64,000 nucleotides of DNA. Origin: Rhodosalinus halophilus (GTDB lineage Bacteria; Pseudomonadota; Alphaproteobacteria; Rhodobacterales; Rhodobacteraceae). Positions within the stretch are counted from its first letter, which is position 1, and every line of letters starts with the position of its first letter. Positions 1-10,357 of the stretch are shown here, in pieces. The notes under the pieces were generated by a model. It saw nothing but the letters and a program-made list of their open reading frames with translations, was not told the origin of the DNA and searched no databases. Made by a program: the position numbers and the translations under genes. Where the stretch lies: positions 167,059-231,058 of the forward strand of contig NZ_QNTQ01000010.1 of assembly GCF_003298775.1 (NCBI RefSeq), read 5' to 3'.

Positions 1-1110
1 GCGGGCGACGGGGTGCTTGAGGTGCTCCAGGACGGCTTCGGCTTCCTGCGCTCGCCCGAGGCGAACTACCTGCCGGGGCCCGACGACATCTACGTCTCGC
101 CGGACATGATCCGGCAGTATTCCCTGCGCACCGGCGACTCGATCGAGGGCGGCATTCGCGCGCCCGAGGGCGATGAGCGGTACTTCGCCCTGGTCTCGGT
201 AGACAGGATCAACTTCGAGGCGCCCGACCGCGCGCGGCACAAGATCGCCTTCGACAACCTGACGCCGCTCTATCCGGACGAGCGCCTCAAGATGGAGATC
301 GAGGATCCGACGATAAAGGATCGCTCGGCCCGGGTCATCGATCTGGTGTCACCCATCGGCAAGGGCCAGCGTGCGCTGATCGTCGCCCCGCCGCGGACCG
401 GCAAGACGGTGTTGTTGCAGAACATCGCGCATTCGATCGAGACCAACCACCCCGAATGCTATCTCATCGTGCTTCTGATCGACGAGCGTCCCGAAGAGGT
501 GACCGACATGCAGCGCAGCGTGAAGGGCGAGGTGATCTCCTCGACCTTCGACGAACCGGCGACGCGGCATGTCGCGGTCAGTGAAATGGTCATCGAGAAG
601 GCCAAACGCCTGGTTGAGCATCGCCGTGACGTCGTCATTCTGCTCGACTCGATCACGCGCCTCGGCCGTGCCTACAACACGACCGTTCCGTCCTCCGGCA
701 AGGTGCTGACCGGCGGTGTGGACGCCAACGCGTTGCAGCGGCCGAAGCGCTTTTTCGGCGCGGCGCGCAACATCGAGGAGGGTGGCTCGCTCACGATCAT
801 CGCCACCGCTCTGATCGACACCGGCAGCCGCATGGACGAGGTGATTTTCGAAGAGTTCAAGGGCACCGGTAACTCCGAGATCGTGCTCGACCGCAAGATC
901 GCGGACAAGCGCGTGTTCCCTGCGATCGACATCCTCAAGTCGGGCACGCGGAAGGAGGATCTGCTGGTCGAGAAGGCGGATCTGCAGAAGACCTTCGTCC
1001 TTCGCCGGATCCTCAATCCGATGGGCACCACCGACGCGATCGAGTTCCTCCTGTCGAAGCTCAAGCAGACGAAGACGAACTCGGAATTCTTCGACTCGAT
1101 GAACACCTGA
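1..1110 (+). CDS. rho: Transcription termination factor Rho (5' end outside window)
   Basis: Hexameric RNA helicase that ends transcription at C-rich unstructured RNA. The reading frame is open from base 1, so the start codon and part of the N-terminal RNA-binding domain lie upstream; 369 residues are visible of about 420. The first visible residues ([17 protein letters not shown]) are the primary RNA-binding OB-fold. The Walker A loop (PPRTGKT) and the Walker B/arginine region ([16 protein letters not shown]) follow. Only 33 bases separate it from mnmE on the same strand, the usual order in this group. Identification is secure. Confidence 0.97.
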   Translation, partial: AGDGVLEVLQDGFGFLRSPEANYLPGPDDIYVSPDMIRQYSLRTGDSIEGGIRAPEGDERYFALVSVDRINFEAPDRARHKIAFDNLTPLYPDERLKMEIEDPTIKDRSARVIDLVSPIGKGQRALIVAPPRTGKTVLLQNIAHSIETNHPECYLIVLLIDERPEEVTDMQRSVKGEVISSTFDEPATRHVAVSEMVIEKAKRLVEHRRDVVILLDSITRLGRAYNTTVPSSGKVLTGGVDANALQRPKRFFGAARNIEEGGSLTIIATALIDTGSRMDEVIFEEFKGTGNSEIVLDRKIADKRVFPAIDILKSGTRKEDLLVEKADLQKTFVLRRILNPMGTTDAIEFLLSKLKQTKTNSEFFDSMNT

Positions 1111-1143
1111 GCAGGCGCGCCGGGCGCGCGGCGTGAAGCGGTC

Positions 1144-2424
1144 GTGAACGATACGATTTTCGCCCTGGCAACGGCGCGCGGCCGCGCCGGCGTCGCGGTC
1201 ATCCGGATATCCGGGCCGCGGGCGCCCGAGTCCGGCGAACGGCTGGCCGGGCCGCTTCCGGCCCCGAGGCAGACGGCCCTTCGCGTGCTGCGCCGCGCGG
1301 ATGGCGAGGCGATCGACCAGGCGCTTGTGTTGCGTTTCGCGGCCGGGGCGAGTTTTACCGGGGAGGAGGTTGTCGAGCTGCAGACGCACGGCAGCACCGC
1401 AGTTGTCGCGGCCATCCTGCGGGAGCTGTCGGAGCAACCCGGCCTGCGGATGGCGGAGCCGGGCGAGTTCACGCGGCGGGCCTTCGAGAACGGGCAGATG
1501 GATCTCGCCCAGGTCGAGGGCCTCGCCGATCTCATCGAGGCCGAAACGGAACGGCAGCGTGAACAGGCCTTGCGGGTTCTCTCGGGCGCGCTCGGCGAGC
1601 GGGCGGAAGCATGGCGCGCAGACCTGCTGCGAGCGGCCGCGTTGCTCGAGGCGGTGATCGACTTCGCCGACGAAGAGGTTCCCGAGGATGTATCCGACGA
1701 AGTCGCAACATTGGTGACGCGCTGCGAGACATCGCTGGCGGCTGAGATCGCGGGGACGCGGGCGGCGGAGCGGGTGCGCGACGGGTTCGAAGTGGCGATC
1801 GTGGGGGCGCCCAACGTCGGAAAGTCCACATTGCTGAACGCGCTGGCGCGGCGCGAGGCGGCGCTGACGTCAGAGATCGCCGGTACGACGCGGGACGTGA
1901 TCGAAGTGAGGATGGACCTCGAGGGCCTGCCGGTCACGCTGGTCGATACGGCCGGACTGCGCGAGACGGAGGATCTGGTCGAGCGCCTGGGTGTCGAGAG
2001 GGCGCGCGAGCGTGCAGAGCAGGCGGATCTTCGCGTGTTTCTCGTCTTGCCGGGCGAAGCGCCGGGGCTGCCTCCTCGCGACGGGGATATTGTCGTTCAG
2101 GCCAAAGGCGATCTGCACGGGGAGGGGGTATCCGGCCGCACGGGGCAAGGGATCGATACGCTGGTCTCGGATATTGTCGGTGTGCTGGAGCAAAGGGTAT
2201 CTGGCACGTCGGTCGCCACGAGGGAGCGACACCGCGCAGCGATGCAACGGGCATCCAGCTTCCTCGCGGAGGCGCGGGGAAAGCTGGACGATGGACCCGA
2301 CGCATATGATATCTGTGCCGAAGAGCTTCGCGGAGCGATTCGCGCTCTTGAATCGCTGACGGGACGCATCGATGTGGAGTCGGTGCTGGGCGAGATTTTC
2401 GCGTCGTTCTGCATCGGCAAGTAA
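1144..2424 (+). CDS. mnmE: tRNA modification GTPase MnmE (TrmE)
   Basis: Works with MnmG to install the carboxymethylaminomethyl group on uridine 34 of tRNAs. The 426-residue protein has an N-terminal folate-binding domain (about 1-118), a helical domain, and an inserted Ras-like G domain with P-loop GAPNVGKST near residues 221-229 and switch II DTAG near 268. It ends in CIGK, the conserved C-terminal motif with the catalytic cysteine. The start is GTG at 1144, giving the standard N-terminus [21 protein letters not shown]. It lies between rho and mnmG, its functional partner. Confidence 0.96.
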   Translation: MNDTIFALATARGRAGVAVIRISGPRAPESGERLAGPLPAPRQTALRVLRRADGEAIDQALVLRFAAGASFTGEEVVELQTHGSTAVVAAILRELSEQPGLRMAEPGEFTRRAFENGQMDLAQVEGLADLIEAETERQREQALRVLSGALGERAEAWRADLLRAAALLEAVIDFADEEVPEDVSDEVATLVTRCETSLAAEIAGTRAAERVRDGFEVAIVGAPNVGKSTLLNALARREAALTSEIAGTTRDVIEVRMDLEGLPVTLVDTAGLRETEDLVERLGVERARERAEQADLRVFLVLPGEAPGLPPRDGDIVVQAKGDLHGEGVSGRTGQGIDTLVSDIVGVLEQRVSGTSVATRERHRAAMQRASSFLAEARGKLDDGPDAYDICAEELRGAIRALESLTGRIDVESVLGEIFASFCIGK

Positions 2425-2447
2425 CGGCACACATGTCGCGGCGGGAG

Positions 2448-2463
2448 TGTTCCACGTGAAACA
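2448..2463. promoter_or_regulatory. parS: parS-like ParB-binding site, one mismatch to palindrome
   Basis: TGTTCCACGTGAAACA differs at one position from the perfect palindrome TGTTTCACGTGAAACA found at 4347. Both match the known bacterial parS consensus, and the ParB gene is 3.3 kb downstream. The site sits across the mnmG start codon. That it binds ParB is an inference from sequence and position. Confidence 0.8.
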
Positions 2464-4327
2464 TGGGGAATTCGACGTCATCGTGGTCGGGGGCGGACAT
2501 GCGGGCAGCGAAGCCGCACATGCTGCCGCGCGGGCCGGCGCTCGGGTTGGTCTCGTCACGCTGACTCGGGAGGGTATCGGCGTGATGTCCTGCAACCCGG
2601 CGATCGGCGGGCTCGGGAAGGGCCATCTCGTGCGCGAGATCGACGCGATGGATGGGGTCATGGGCCGCGTCGCCGATGCGGCGGGCATCCAGTTTCGGCT
2701 TCTGAATCGGCGCAAAGGCCCTGCAGTTCAGGGGCCACGGGCGCAGGCCGACCGCAAGCTCTATCGCCAGGCGATGCTGCGCGAGATAGAGGCGCAGCCG
2801 GAAATTACTGTGATCGAGGGCGAGGTCACGGATTTCCTGATGGCGCAGGACTGCGTGTGCGGCGTCACGCTGGCCGACGACAGTCAGCTGCGTGCGCGCG
2901 CGGTCGTGCTGACGACCGGCACCTTCCTGCGCGGTGTGATCCATATCGGCGGCGAGCGTCGGGCGGGTGGACGGATGGGAGACAAGCCCTCCGTGCGGCT
3001 GGCCGAGCGGATCGACAGCTTTGGTCTGCCGCTGGGTCGGTTGAAAACTGGAACGCCGCCGCGGCTGGATGGCAAGACCATCGCCTGGGACATGCTCGAG
3101 ATGCAGCCGGGCGATGACACCCCGTCGATGTTTTCCTTCCTCAACGATGCCCCGGCGGTGCGGCAGATTGCCTGCGGGATCACCCATACCAACACGCGCA
3201 CGCATGAGATCATCCGCGAGAATCTCGCCCACTCGGCGATGTATGGCGGCGGCATCAGCGGCGTGGGACCGCGCTACTGCCCCTCGATCGAGGACAAGAT
3301 CGTGCGCTTCGCCGACAAACCCTCGCATCAGATCTTCCTCGAGCCCGAGGGGCTCGACGACGATACCGTGTACCCCAACGGGATTTCGACCTCGCTGCCG
3401 GCCGAGGTGCAGGAAGCCTATGTCCACAGCATCCGTGGCCTCGAGGCGGCGCGGATCCTACAGCCAGGCTACGCGATCGAATATGACTACGTCGATCCGC
3501 GTGCGCTCTCGGCGACGCTGGCGGTGCGCGACGTGCCGGGGCTCTATCTTGCGGGTCAGATCAATGGCACCACGGGCTACGAGGAGGCCGCGGCACAGGG
3601 CCTGGTGGCGGGCATCAATGCCGCCCGCGCCGCACAGGACAAGGAGCCAGTCTGGTTCGAACGGTCCGACAGCTACATCGGCGTCATGATTGACGATCTC
3701 GTGACGCGCGGCGTGACGGAACCCTACCGCATGTTCACCTCGCGCGCCGAATACCGGCTGTCGCTCAGGGCCGACAACGCCGATCAGCGGCTCACTCCGA
3801 AGGCGATAGAGCTCGGCCTGGTGTCGGACACGCGCCGTGCGGCTTTCGAGGGCAAGATGACCCAACTCGAAAGCGCGCGCGCACGACTGGGAGCTCTTAG
3901 CGCGACGCCCCAGGATCTCGCGCGGATGGGCCGGCAGGTAAAAATGGACGGCTCGCGACGGAGCGGCATGGAGGTTCTGGCCTTCCCCGGAACAGGATTC
4001 GAGGATTTGCTCGCGCTTGCGCCGGAACTGGACGATGTTCCGGAACAGACGCGCCGGCAGCTCGAGCGGGAGGCGCTCTATGCGAACTACATCGAGCGGC
4101 AGAAGCGCGATATCGACCTGCTGCGGCGTGACGAAGCGGTGAGCATTCCGGAGGATTTCGACTACCGGGCGCTTCGCGGGCTATCGGCGGAATTGTCCGA
4201 GAAGCTCTCGCGGGTGCGACCGCACACGCTGGCGCAGGCTGGCCGAATCGACGGCATGACACCTGCGGCGCTCACGCTGATCCTCGCCGCGATCCGAAAG
4301 GCAGAACGGCAGCGTGCGGCCGGATGA
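2456..4327 (+). CDS. mnmG: tRNA uridine-5-carboxymethylaminomethyl synthesis enzyme MnmG (GidA)
   Basis: FAD-dependent partner of MnmE in tRNA U34 modification. The FAD-binding motif [12 protein letters not shown] is at the N-terminus, and the conserved [12 protein letters not shown] and LKTGTPPRL blocks follow. I place the start at GTG 2456 because GGGAG at 2443-2447 lies 8 bases upstream. GTG 2447 (VFHVKH...) is in frame but overlaps that ribosome-binding sequence. A parS-like site (2448-2463) covers the start region. The stop overlaps the rsmG start as ATGA. Confidence 0.95.
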   Translation: MKHGEFDVIVVGGGHAGSEAAHAAARAGARVGLVTLTREGIGVMSCNPAIGGLGKGHLVREIDAMDGVMGRVADAAGIQFRLLNRRKGPAVQGPRAQADRKLYRQAMLREIEAQPEITVIEGEVTDFLMAQDCVCGVTLADDSQLRARAVVLTTGTFLRGVIHIGGERRAGGRMGDKPSVRLAERIDSFGLPLGRLKTGTPPRLDGKTIAWDMLEMQPGDDTPSMFSFLNDAPAVRQIACGITHTNTRTHEIIRENLAHSAMYGGGISGVGPRYCPSIEDKIVRFADKPSHQIFLEPEGLDDDTVYPNGISTSLPAEVQEAYVHSIRGLEAARILQPGYAIEYDYVDPRALSATLAVRDVPGLYLAGQINGTTGYEEAAAQGLVAGINAARAAQDKEPVWFERSDSYIGVMIDDLVTRGVTEPYRMFTSRAEYRLSLRADNADQRLTPKAIELGLVSDTRRAAFEGKMTQLESARARLGALSATPQDLARMGRQVKMDGSRRSGMEVLAFPGTGFEDLLALAPELDDVPEQTRRQLEREALYANYIERQKRDIDLLRRDEAVSIPEDFDYRALRGLSAELSEKLSRVRPHTLAQAGRIDGMTPAALTLILAAIRKAERQRAAG

Positions 4328-5067
4328 GCGCGGAACGAGAGCTCGATGTTTCACGTGAAACACAGGATCGGCTGACGACGCTTCTCGCGCTCGTCGAAAA
4401 ATGGACCCGGCGCATCAATCTGGTATCGGCGGGATCGCTCAAGGACGGCTGGCGCCGCCATATCGTCGACTCGGTCCAGGTGCATCGCGCCGCTCCGCCT
4501 GCGCGGCATTGGGCCGACCTCGGGAGCGGCGGCGGCTTTCCGGGTCTGGTCGTCGCCATACTCGAAGCGGAACGCGCGGCACCGGCGCGTGTCTCGCTGG
4601 TGGAAAGCGACGCCCGCAAATGCGCCTTCCTGCGCACTGCCGTCCGCGAGCTCGGCCTCTGCGCAGACGTTGTGAGCGCCCGGATCGAGGATGCGCCGCC
4701 GCTCGGCGCGGACGTGCTTTCCGCGCGCGCACTTGCGCCGCTCGATCAGCTCCTCGGCTACGCCGCCCGTCATCTCGCCCCTGAGGGGATCGCCGTGTTT
4801 CCGAAAGGTGCACGCTGGCGCGAAGAAGTGCGCGCGGCGGAACGAAACTGGTCCTTCTCCCTCGCGGCAATTCCAAGTATCACGGACCCAGAAGCCGTTC
4901 TTCTCAGGATCGGAGGCATTTCAGGTGTTGCAGCCGGAAAAACCCCGACAGCCCCGCATCATCGCGATCGCGAACCAGAAGGGGGGCGTCGGCAAGACGA
5001 CCACGGCGATCAATCTCGGCGCCGCGCTGGCCAAGGCCGGGCACGAGGTGCTGCTGATCGACCTTGA
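4324..5067 (+). CDS. rsmG: 16S rRNA (guanine-N7) methyltransferase RsmG (GidB), extended C-terminus
   Basis: Methylates G527 of 16S rRNA (E. coli numbering); loss in other bacteria gives low-level streptomycin resistance. The SAM-binding motif GSGGGFPG is at residues 67-74. ATG 4324 overlaps the mnmG stop. Residues 8-13 (DVSRET) are encoded by a perfect parS palindrome. The recognisable protein ends near residue 200 (AVLLRIGGI), the family's usual length. No stop follows there, so the frame continues 47 codons into parA and ends at 5067. The extra tail is arginine-rich and unlike RsmG. It is either a real extension or a sequencing or assembly error. Confidence 0.93.
   Translation: MSAERELDVSRETQDRLTTLLALVEKWTRRINLVSAGSLKDGWRRHIVDSVQVHRAAPPARHWADLGSGGGFPGLVVAILEAERAAPARVSLVESDARKCAFLRTAVRELGLCADVVSARIEDAPPLGADVLSARALAPLDQLLGYAARHLAPEGIAVFPKGARWREEVRAAERNWSFSLAAIPSITDPEAVLLRIGGISGVAAGKTPTAPHHRDREPEGGRRQDDHGDQSRRRAGQGRARGAADRP
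4347..4362. promoter_or_regulatory. parS: Perfect parS palindrome within rsmG
   Basis: TGTTTCACGTGAAACA is a 16-base perfect palindrome matching the consensus ParB-loading site of alphaproteobacteria and firmicutes. It lies inside the 5' coding part of rsmG, 560 bases before parA. ParB (GERR CTP-binding motif) is encoded just downstream, so this is very likely a chromosomal centromere site. Confidence 0.92.
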
Positions 5068-5734
5068 CCCGCAAGGCAACGCGTCGACGGGGCTCGGCCT
5101 CGCGCCCGAGGCCCGTAGGTTGACGACCTACGACGTCCTGATCGAAGGCGCGCCGATCCGGAATGCGATCCGCGACACCGCGCAAGAGCGGCTTCGCGTG
5201 GTCCCGGCCACCGTCGATCTGAGCTCTGCCGACCTGGAGCTGGTCGGCAAGGAACGGCGCAGTTTCCTGTTGCGATCGGCGATTCGGCCATCCCAACTGG
5301 CGGAGCTGGGCGTCGATTACGTCCTGATCGACTGCCCGCCATCGCTCAGTCTGCTGACGGTCAACGCCATGGTCGCAGCGCATTCCATCCTGGTGCCCTT
5401 GCAGTCGGAGTTCTTCGCGCTGGAGGGGCTCTCGCAGCTCATGCTCACGGTGCGCGAGGTGCGGCAAACCGCCAATCCCGATCTGCGGATCGAGGGTGTG
5501 CTGCTGACGATGCATGACGCGCGGAATCGCCTGGCGCAGCAGGTGGAAGCAGACGCGCGCGAGACGCTGGGCGAACTCGTCTTCACGACCGTGATTCCGC
5601 GGAATGTCCGGGTGAGCGAGGCCCCGTCTTACGCACTGCCGGTGCTGGATTACGATCCCGGTTCCAAGGGCGCGATGGCCTACGCCTCGCTCGCGGACGA
5701 GCTGAGGCGCAATCACACGCGCCTCGCGGCGTGA
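4925..5734 (+). CDS. parA: Chromosome-partitioning ATPase ParA (Soj)
   Basis: Walker-type ATPase that moves ParB-parS complexes during origin segregation. The deviant Walker A motif KGGVGKTT is at residues 19-26, followed by [13 protein letters not shown] and DYVLIDCPPSLSLLT. The start is GTG 4925, 8 bases after GGAGG (4912-4916); TTG 4928 is an alternative. The 269-residue length is normal for chromosomal ParA. The first 143 bases overlap the 3' end of rsmG in a different frame, so the Walker A codons are read in two frames. The stop overlaps or abuts parB. Confidence 0.95.
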   Translation: MLQPEKPRQPRIIAIANQKGGVGKTTTAINLGAALAKAGHEVLLIDLDPQGNASTGLGLAPEARRLTTYDVLIEGAPIRNAIRDTAQERLRVVPATVDLSSADLELVGKERRSFLLRSAIRPSQLAELGVDYVLIDCPPSLSLLTVNAMVAAHSILVPLQSEFFALEGLSQLMLTVREVRQTANPDLRIEGVLLTMHDARNRLAQQVEADARETLGELVFTTVIPRNVRVSEAPSYALPVLDYDPGSKGAMAYASLADELRRNHTRLAA

Positions 5735-5745
5735 CGGAGCGCGCA

Positions 5746-6666
5746 ATGTCGGACAAAGCCCCCAGATCACGCGGCCTCGGCCGGGGCCTTTCGGCCCTGA
5801 TGGCTGACATCGGGCCGGCGGAGGACGAGGCGACGGCGGGCGCACCGGCGCCGCGCGCGACAGCGACGGTGCCGATCGACCGCATCGCTCCCAATCCGGA
5901 TCAGCCGCGGCGAAATTTCGCCGAGGAGGATCTGAACGAACTCGCGCAATCCATCCGCGCGCGGGGTATCCTTCAGCCCTTGATCGTGCGCCCGGATCCG
6001 GAGCGCGCCGAGCACTACCAGATCGTGGCGGGCGAGCGACGATGGCGGGCCGCGCAGCGCGCCCAGTTGCATGACGTGCCGGTCATCGTGCGCGACCTCA
6101 GCGATCTCGAGGTGCTCGAGGTCGCGATCATCGAGAACATCCAGCGCGCCGATCTCAACGCCGTGGAGGAGGCGGCAGGCTACCGCCAGCTTCTGGAGCG
6201 GTTCGGCCATACGCAGGAACAACTCGCGGAGGCGCTCGGCAAGAGCCGGAGCCATATCGCCAACGCCATCCGCTTGCTGAAGCTGCCGGAAGATGTTCAG
6301 GCGCTGGTGCGCGAGGGACGGCTTTCGGCGGGGCACGCTCGGGCGCTGATCACCGCCCCTGACCCCTCGGCCCTGGCACGCAAGGTTGCGGCCCGCGCAT
6401 TATCGGTGCGCGAGACCGAGGCGCTCGTCCGGAAGGCCCTGCAGGAGGCGAAGGCGGACGGCGGCGCGACACCGAAGCAGGGACAGAACAAGCGCACGCC
6501 GGAGAAGGATGCCGATACCCGCGCGCTCGAGGGCGATCTGTCCGCGACGCTGGGCGCCAGGGTCAGCATCGAACACCCGCCCGGAGCGGAGGGCGGCAAG
6601 GTGGTGATCCACTACGATTCGCTGGAAAAGCTGGACGAACTCTGCAACCGCCTGAGCGGCGGGTAA
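5746..6666 (+). CDS. parB: Chromosome-partitioning protein ParB (Spo0J), CTPase/parS-binding
   Basis: Binds parS and spreads as a CTP-dependent clamp. The N-terminal ParA-interaction peptide RGLGRGLSALMADIG is at residues 9-23. The CTP-binding motif GERRWRA is near 96-102, and a helix-turn-helix (SHIANAIRLLKLP) follows. A C-terminal dimerisation domain completes the 306 residues. ATG 5746 with GGAG upstream is preferred; GTG 5731, overlapping the parA stop, is also in frame. It forms an operon with parA. Confidence 0.94.
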   Translation: MSDKAPRSRGLGRGLSALMADIGPAEDEATAGAPAPRATATVPIDRIAPNPDQPRRNFAEEDLNELAQSIRARGILQPLIVRPDPERAEHYQIVAGERRWRAAQRAQLHDVPVIVRDLSDLEVLEVAIIENIQRADLNAVEEAAGYRQLLERFGHTQEQLAEALGKSRSHIANAIRLLKLPEDVQALVREGRLSAGHARALITAPDPSALARKVAARALSVRETEALVRKALQEAKADGGATPKQGQNKRTPEKDADTRALEGDLSATLGARVSIEHPPGAEGGKVVIHYDSLEKLDELCNRLSGG

Positions 6667-6672
6667 TTCTGG

Positions 6673-7854
6673 TCAGTCGGGCAAGAGCTCCGCGACAATG
6701 CGATTGAGAAGGAGCCGGCCGTCCGGCGTGGCCCGGAGGAATTTCCCGTCCGTTTCGACCAGACCGGCCTGCGAGAGCGCCGCGACCCGCGCCGGATCCG
6801 GCGGCGCGCCCGCGAGCGCGGAATAGCGGCCGAGGTCGATTCCGTCGGAGATACGCAGGCCCATCATCAGATATTCTCCGGCCTGCTCCCTCGCCGGAAT
6901 CGGTGTGCGCGACTCGCAGGTGGCGCCCCGCTCGACGGCGGACAGCCATGCCTCCGGCAAGCGGACCGCCTCGGTGGCGATCCGCGTCCCGCCCTGCGTG
7001 AGCCGTCCATGCGCTCCCGGTCCGATCCCGGCGTAGTCGCCATAGCGCCAATAGACCAGGTTGTGCCGGCTTTCCGCGCCAGGGAGCGCATGGTTGGAGA
7101 CCTCGTAGGCGGCATAGCCCGCGGCGGCGCACAACTCCTGCGTCGTGTCATACATGTCGGCGCCGAGATCCTCGTCGGGCAGTCCGGCGAGGCGACCGAC
7201 GGCGAAGCGATCACCGAAGGCCGTGCCCGGTTCGATCGTGAGTTGATAGAGCGAAAGGTGATCGACGGCCATCGCCAGCGCTTCGGACAGCTCCGCCCGC
7301 CAGGCGTCGAGGCTCTGGAACTGCCGTGCGTAGATCAGGTCGAAACTCACACGATCGAAGTGCGCCCGCCCGACATCGAAGGCGCGCCGCGCCTCCGCTG
7401 CGCTGTGCAGTCGTCCGAGCCGCGCGAGATCGGCGTCGTTCAGCGCCTGAATCCCGAGAGAGACCCGGTTGATCCCGGCCTCCGCATATCCCCGGAACCG
7501 CTCCGCTTCCACCGAGGTGGGGTTGGCTTCCAGCGTGATCTCGATGTCGTTCGCCAATGGCCAGGTCGCGCGCACACGGTCGAGAACGGCGGCGACGAGA
7601 TCGGGGTCCATGAGGCTCGGCGTGCCGCCACCGAAAAACACGGAATTCAGCACCCGGCCACCCGACAGGCGCCCGACACGGTCGATTTCGGACAGAAAGG
7701 CGGCCTGCCAACGGCGCTGGTCCACCGATCGCGAGACATGCGAGTTGAAATCGCAGTAGGGGCATTTGGCCGCGCAGAAGGGCCAGTGCAGGTAGAGCCC
7801 GAAGCCACCCGCGCGCCAGTCCTCGGCCGGGGGCGCGGCCGCCGCCTCAGTCAA
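6673..7854 (-). CDS. hemW: HemW, radical-SAM heme chaperone / coproporphyrinogen oxidase-like
   Basis: Radical SAM family protein once annotated as oxygen-independent coproporphyrinogen III oxidase; HemW members act as heme chaperones. The iron-sulfur motif CAAKCPYC lies near the N-terminus after LYLHWPFC, and [10 protein letters not shown] follows. TTG 7854 is the likely start (TTGACTGAG), overlapping the rdgB stop and giving 393 residues, normal for HemW. An ATG 75 bases upstream lies inside rdgB and would add an unlike leader. It is last of the rph-rdgB-hemW minus-strand run. Confidence 0.9.
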   Translation of the reverse strand: MTEAAAAPPAEDWRAGGFGLYLHWPFCAAKCPYCDFNSHVSRSVDQRRWQAAFLSEIDRVGRLSGGRVLNSVFFGGGTPSLMDPDLVAAVLDRVRATWPLANDIEITLEANPTSVEAERFRGYAEAGINRVSLGIQALNDADLARLGRLHSAAEARRAFDVGRAHFDRVSFDLIYARQFQSLDAWRAELSEALAMAVDHLSLYQLTIEPGTAFGDRFAVGRLAGLPDEDLGADMYDTTQELCAAAGYAAYEVSNHALPGAESRHNLVYWRYGDYAGIGPGAHGRLTQGGTRIATEAVRLPEAWLSAVERGATCESRTPIPAREQAGEYLMMGLRISDGIDLGRYSALAGAPPDPARVAALSQAGLVETDGKFLRATPDGRLLLNRIVAELLPD

Positions 7855-8458
7855 GGCAGCGGCGCACCAACTCGGCGAATGCGCGTGCGCGGTGACTGAT
7901 GCGGTTCTTTTCCCAGCGGTCCATCTCACCGAAGGTAATGTCGTAACCCTCGGGCTGAAAGATCGGATCGTAGCCGTGCCCCTGATCGCCCCGCATGGGC
8001 CAGACGATACGGCCCGGCATCCGGCCCTCGAAAATCTCGTCGTGCCCGTCGGGCCAGGCGATCACGAGCGTGCAGCAAAACGCGGCGCGGCGCGGCTCGG
8101 GCGCGCCGATCGCCTCGAGCTCGTTCCAGGCGCGCGTCATCGCCTTGACGAAATCGCGCCCGGACCCGGATTCCGCCCAATCGGCGGTATGGACGCCCGG
8201 CGCGCCCCCAAGCGCCTTGATCTCGATCCCGCTGTCGTCCGCCAGCGCCGGCAGTCCGGTGGCCCTGGCCGCCGCATGTGCCTTGATCCGGGCGTTGCCG
8301 ACGAAGGTTTCCTCCGTCTCTTCGGGTTCGGGCAGGTTCAGTTCCCCTGCGCCGACTGCGGTGATGCCATAGGGGGCGAGCAGTGCGTCGATCTCTTCCA
8401 GCTTGCCGCGGTTGTGGGTCGCGACCACGAGCCGGCCTGGCGCGAGCTTCCGGGTCAT
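7847..8458 (-). CDS. rdgB: XTP/dITP diphosphatase RdgB (Ham1 family)
   Basis: Hydrolyses deaminated purine nucleotides (dITP, XTP), preventing their incorporation into DNA and RNA. The 203-residue protein starts [20 protein letters not shown], with the family's substrate-binding [23 protein letters not shown] and [14 protein letters not shown] are further conserved blocks, and SHRARAF is at the C-terminus. The start ATG overlaps the stop of rph, and its end overlaps hemW, showing translational coupling of the three. Confidence 0.95.
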   Translation of the reverse strand: MTRKLAPGRLVVATHNRGKLEEIDALLAPYGITAVGAGELNLPEPEETEETFVGNARIKAHAAARATGLPALADDSGIEIKALGGAPGVHTADWAESGSGRDFVKAMTRAWNELEAIGAPEPRRAAFCCTLVIAWPDGHDEIFEGRMPGRIVWPMRGDQGHGYDPIFQPEGYDITFGEMDRWEKNRISHRARAFAELVRRCLD

Positions 8459-9168
8459 CCGGCCGCCGCGCGCTGCGCCTCGGCCAGCTGGGACACGCCG
8501 TCGGCGGCGAGATCGAGAAGCTGCGTCATCTGCGCGCGTGAAAAGGTGGCGCCCTCGGCCGACATCTGCACCTCGATCAGCCGCCCGTCGCCGGTCATCA
8601 CGAAATTCGCGTCCACGCCGGCCTCGCTGTCCTCGGGATAATCGAGGTCGAGCACGGGCTGCCCGGCGTAGATCCCGCAGGAGACCGCCGCCACGGGCGC
8701 GCCCAGCGGATCGGAGGTCAGATCGCCGGCCTTCAGCAGGCGGTTCACCGCGAGGCGCAGCGCCACCCAGCCGCCGGTGATCGCGGCGCAGCGGGTGCCG
8801 CCGTCGGCCTGGATCACATCGCAGTCCACGGTGATCTGCCGTTCGCCGAGCGCCTGCCGGTCGATGCCCGCGCGCAGGGAGCGACCGATAAGACGTTGAA
8901 TTTCCACGGTTCTTCCGCCCTGCTTGCCGGTGGCGGCCTCGCGGCGCATGCGCGTCGTGGTCGCCCGCGGGAGCATGCCGTATTCCGCCGTCACCCAGCC
9001 TTGGCCGCCGCCCTTGAGGAAGGGCGGCACGCGCTCTTCGACGCTGGCGGTGCAGAGCACATGGGTGTCGCCCATACGGATCATGCAGGCGCCCTCGGCG
9101 TGTTTCGTGATGCCCGTCTCGATTGAAACGGGCCGCATTTCGCTTAAGTCTCGTCCTGAAGGGCGCAT
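8455..9168 (-). CDS. rph: Ribonuclease PH
   Basis: Phosphorolytic 3'-5' exoribonuclease trimming tRNA precursors. The 237 residues starting [19 protein letters not shown] match the typical length of about 238. [17 protein letters not shown], the [12 protein letters not shown] block and [13 protein letters not shown] are the RNase PH signatures. An upstream in-frame extension exists but lacks family similarity. It is transcribed divergently from hrcA across a 115-base gap. Confidence 0.95.
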   Translation of the reverse strand: MRPSGRDLSEMRPVSIETGITKHAEGACMIRMGDTHVLCTASVEERVPPFLKGGGQGWVTAEYGMLPRATTTRMRREAATGKQGGRTVEIQRLIGRSLRAGIDRQALGERQITVDCDVIQADGGTRCAAITGGWVALRLAVNRLLKAGDLTSDPLGAPVAAVSCGIYAGQPVLDLDYPEDSEAGVDANFVMTGDGRLIEVQMSAEGATFSRAQMTQLLDLAADGVSQLAEAQRAAAG

Positions 9169-9231
9169 CGCCAATCCCTCGTTTCGGGTCGCCTTCCGAT
9201 AGCGGGCGGCGCGAGGGCAGCGCAACCCCGA

Positions 9232-9260
9232 TTGATTTTTCCGTCCCGCCCTTCTTTGAT
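9232..9260 (+). promoter_or_regulatory. Possible promoter for hrcA-grpE
   Basis: TTGATT (9232-9237) and TTTGAT (9255-9260) are spaced by 17 bases in the rph/hrcA divergent gap, 24 bases before the hrcA ATG. The match to the sigma-70 consensus is only partial, and no CIRCE inverted repeat or clear heat-shock (sigma-32) promoter was seen. Confidence 0.3.
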
Positions 9261-9283
9261 GCCTTGTCGGACAGGGCCAAGCG

Positions 9284-10348
9284 ATGAAGGAAACGCCGAA
9301 TATCCTCGAAGAACTCAACGATCGCTCGCGCGAAGTCTTTCGGCGGGTGGTGGAGGGCTATCTTCAAAGCGGCGAGCCGGTCGGCTCGCGCACGCTGACC
9401 CGCACGATGAGCGAGAAGATCAGCGCCGCGACTGTTCGGAATGTCATGCAGGACCTCGAATACCTGGGTCTGCTCGACAGCCCGCATGTGAGCGCCGGCC
9501 GCGTCCCGACGCAGTTGGGTCTGCGGATGTTCGTGGATGGCTTTCTCGAGCTGGGCGATCTCTCCGATGAAGACAAGGAGCAGCTGGACTCCACGCTTGG
9601 CGAGAACACCTCGGACGTGTCGCTTCTGCTCGACCGGGTGGGCGCCGCGCTCTCGGGCGTGACGCAGGGGGCGAGCCTCGTGCTCGCGCCGAAGCATGAG
9701 GCGCCGATCAAGCACATCGAGTTCGTGGCGCTCGGCCCCGACCGCGCGCTCGTGGTTCTGGTCTTCGCCGACGGGCACGTGGAGAACCGCCTGTTCGTGC
9801 CGCCGCCGGGGCAGACGCCCTCCTCGATGCGGGAAGCGGCGAATTTTCTCAACGCGATCCTGCTGGGGCGCACGCTAAGCGAGTTGCGCACCGAGCTCGG
9901 CGCCGAAATCGAGCGCCGGCGCCAGGAGATCGACGCCCTTGCCCAGCAGCTGGTGCAGAGCGGCCTCGCCGTCTGGGCCGAGGACGGTCAGAGTGACGCG
10001 CGGCTGATCGTGCGCGGCCGCGCCAACCTGCTGGGGGAAGAAGCGGATGAGACCGACCTGGAGCGGATCCGCGTACTCTTCGACGATCTCGAACGCAAGC
10101 GCGACATCGCCGAGTTCCTCGACCTGACCGAGAGCGGCGAAGGGGTCCGCATCTTCATAGGGTCGGAGAACAAACTTTTTTCGCTTTCGGGTTCCTCTCT
10201 GGTCGTCTCTCCATATATGAACGCGGACCGGAAGATCGTTGGCGCCGTCGGCGTGATCGGTCCGACGCGGCTGAACTATGGCCGTATCGTTCCGATCGTC
10301 GATTACACGGCGCAACTGGTCGGACGGCTTCTGTCCGACCGGAGCTAG
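9284..10348 (+). CDS. hrcA: Heat-inducible transcription repressor HrcA
   Basis: Repressor of class I heat-shock genes that binds CIRCE operators, usually upstream of groESL. The 354-residue protein has an N-terminal winged helix ([26 protein letters not shown], then [18 protein letters not shown]) and a GAF-like C-terminal domain ([19 protein letters not shown]). It is followed by grpE after 9 bases. I saw no CIRCE element in front of this operon, so its own control is unclear. Confidence 0.95.
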   Translation: MKETPNILEELNDRSREVFRRVVEGYLQSGEPVGSRTLTRTMSEKISAATVRNVMQDLEYLGLLDSPHVSAGRVPTQLGLRMFVDGFLELGDLSDEDKEQLDSTLGENTSDVSLLLDRVGAALSGVTQGASLVLAPKHEAPIKHIEFVALGPDRALVVLVFADGHVENRLFVPPPGQTPSSMREAANFLNAILLGRTLSELRTELGAEIERRRQEIDALAQQLVQSGLAVWAEDGQSDARLIVRGRANLLGEEADETDLERIRVLFDDLERKRDIAEFLDLTESGEGVRIFIGSENKLFSLSGSSLVVSPYMNADRKIVGAVGVIGPTRLNYGRIVPIVDYTAQLVGRLLSDRS

Positions 10349-10357
10349 AGGTGAGAC

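Noticed and set aside
349..1937. Long open frames on the minus strand over rho and mnmE.
   Set aside because: They are antisense shadows in GC-rich DNA; their products are arginine-rich without domains, while the plus-strand genes have full family motifs.
4691..4924. An upstream extension of parA by 78 residues from an earlier ATG.
   Set aside because: The extension lies inside rsmG, has no ParA similarity, and a good GGAGG site sits at the correct distance from GTG 4925.
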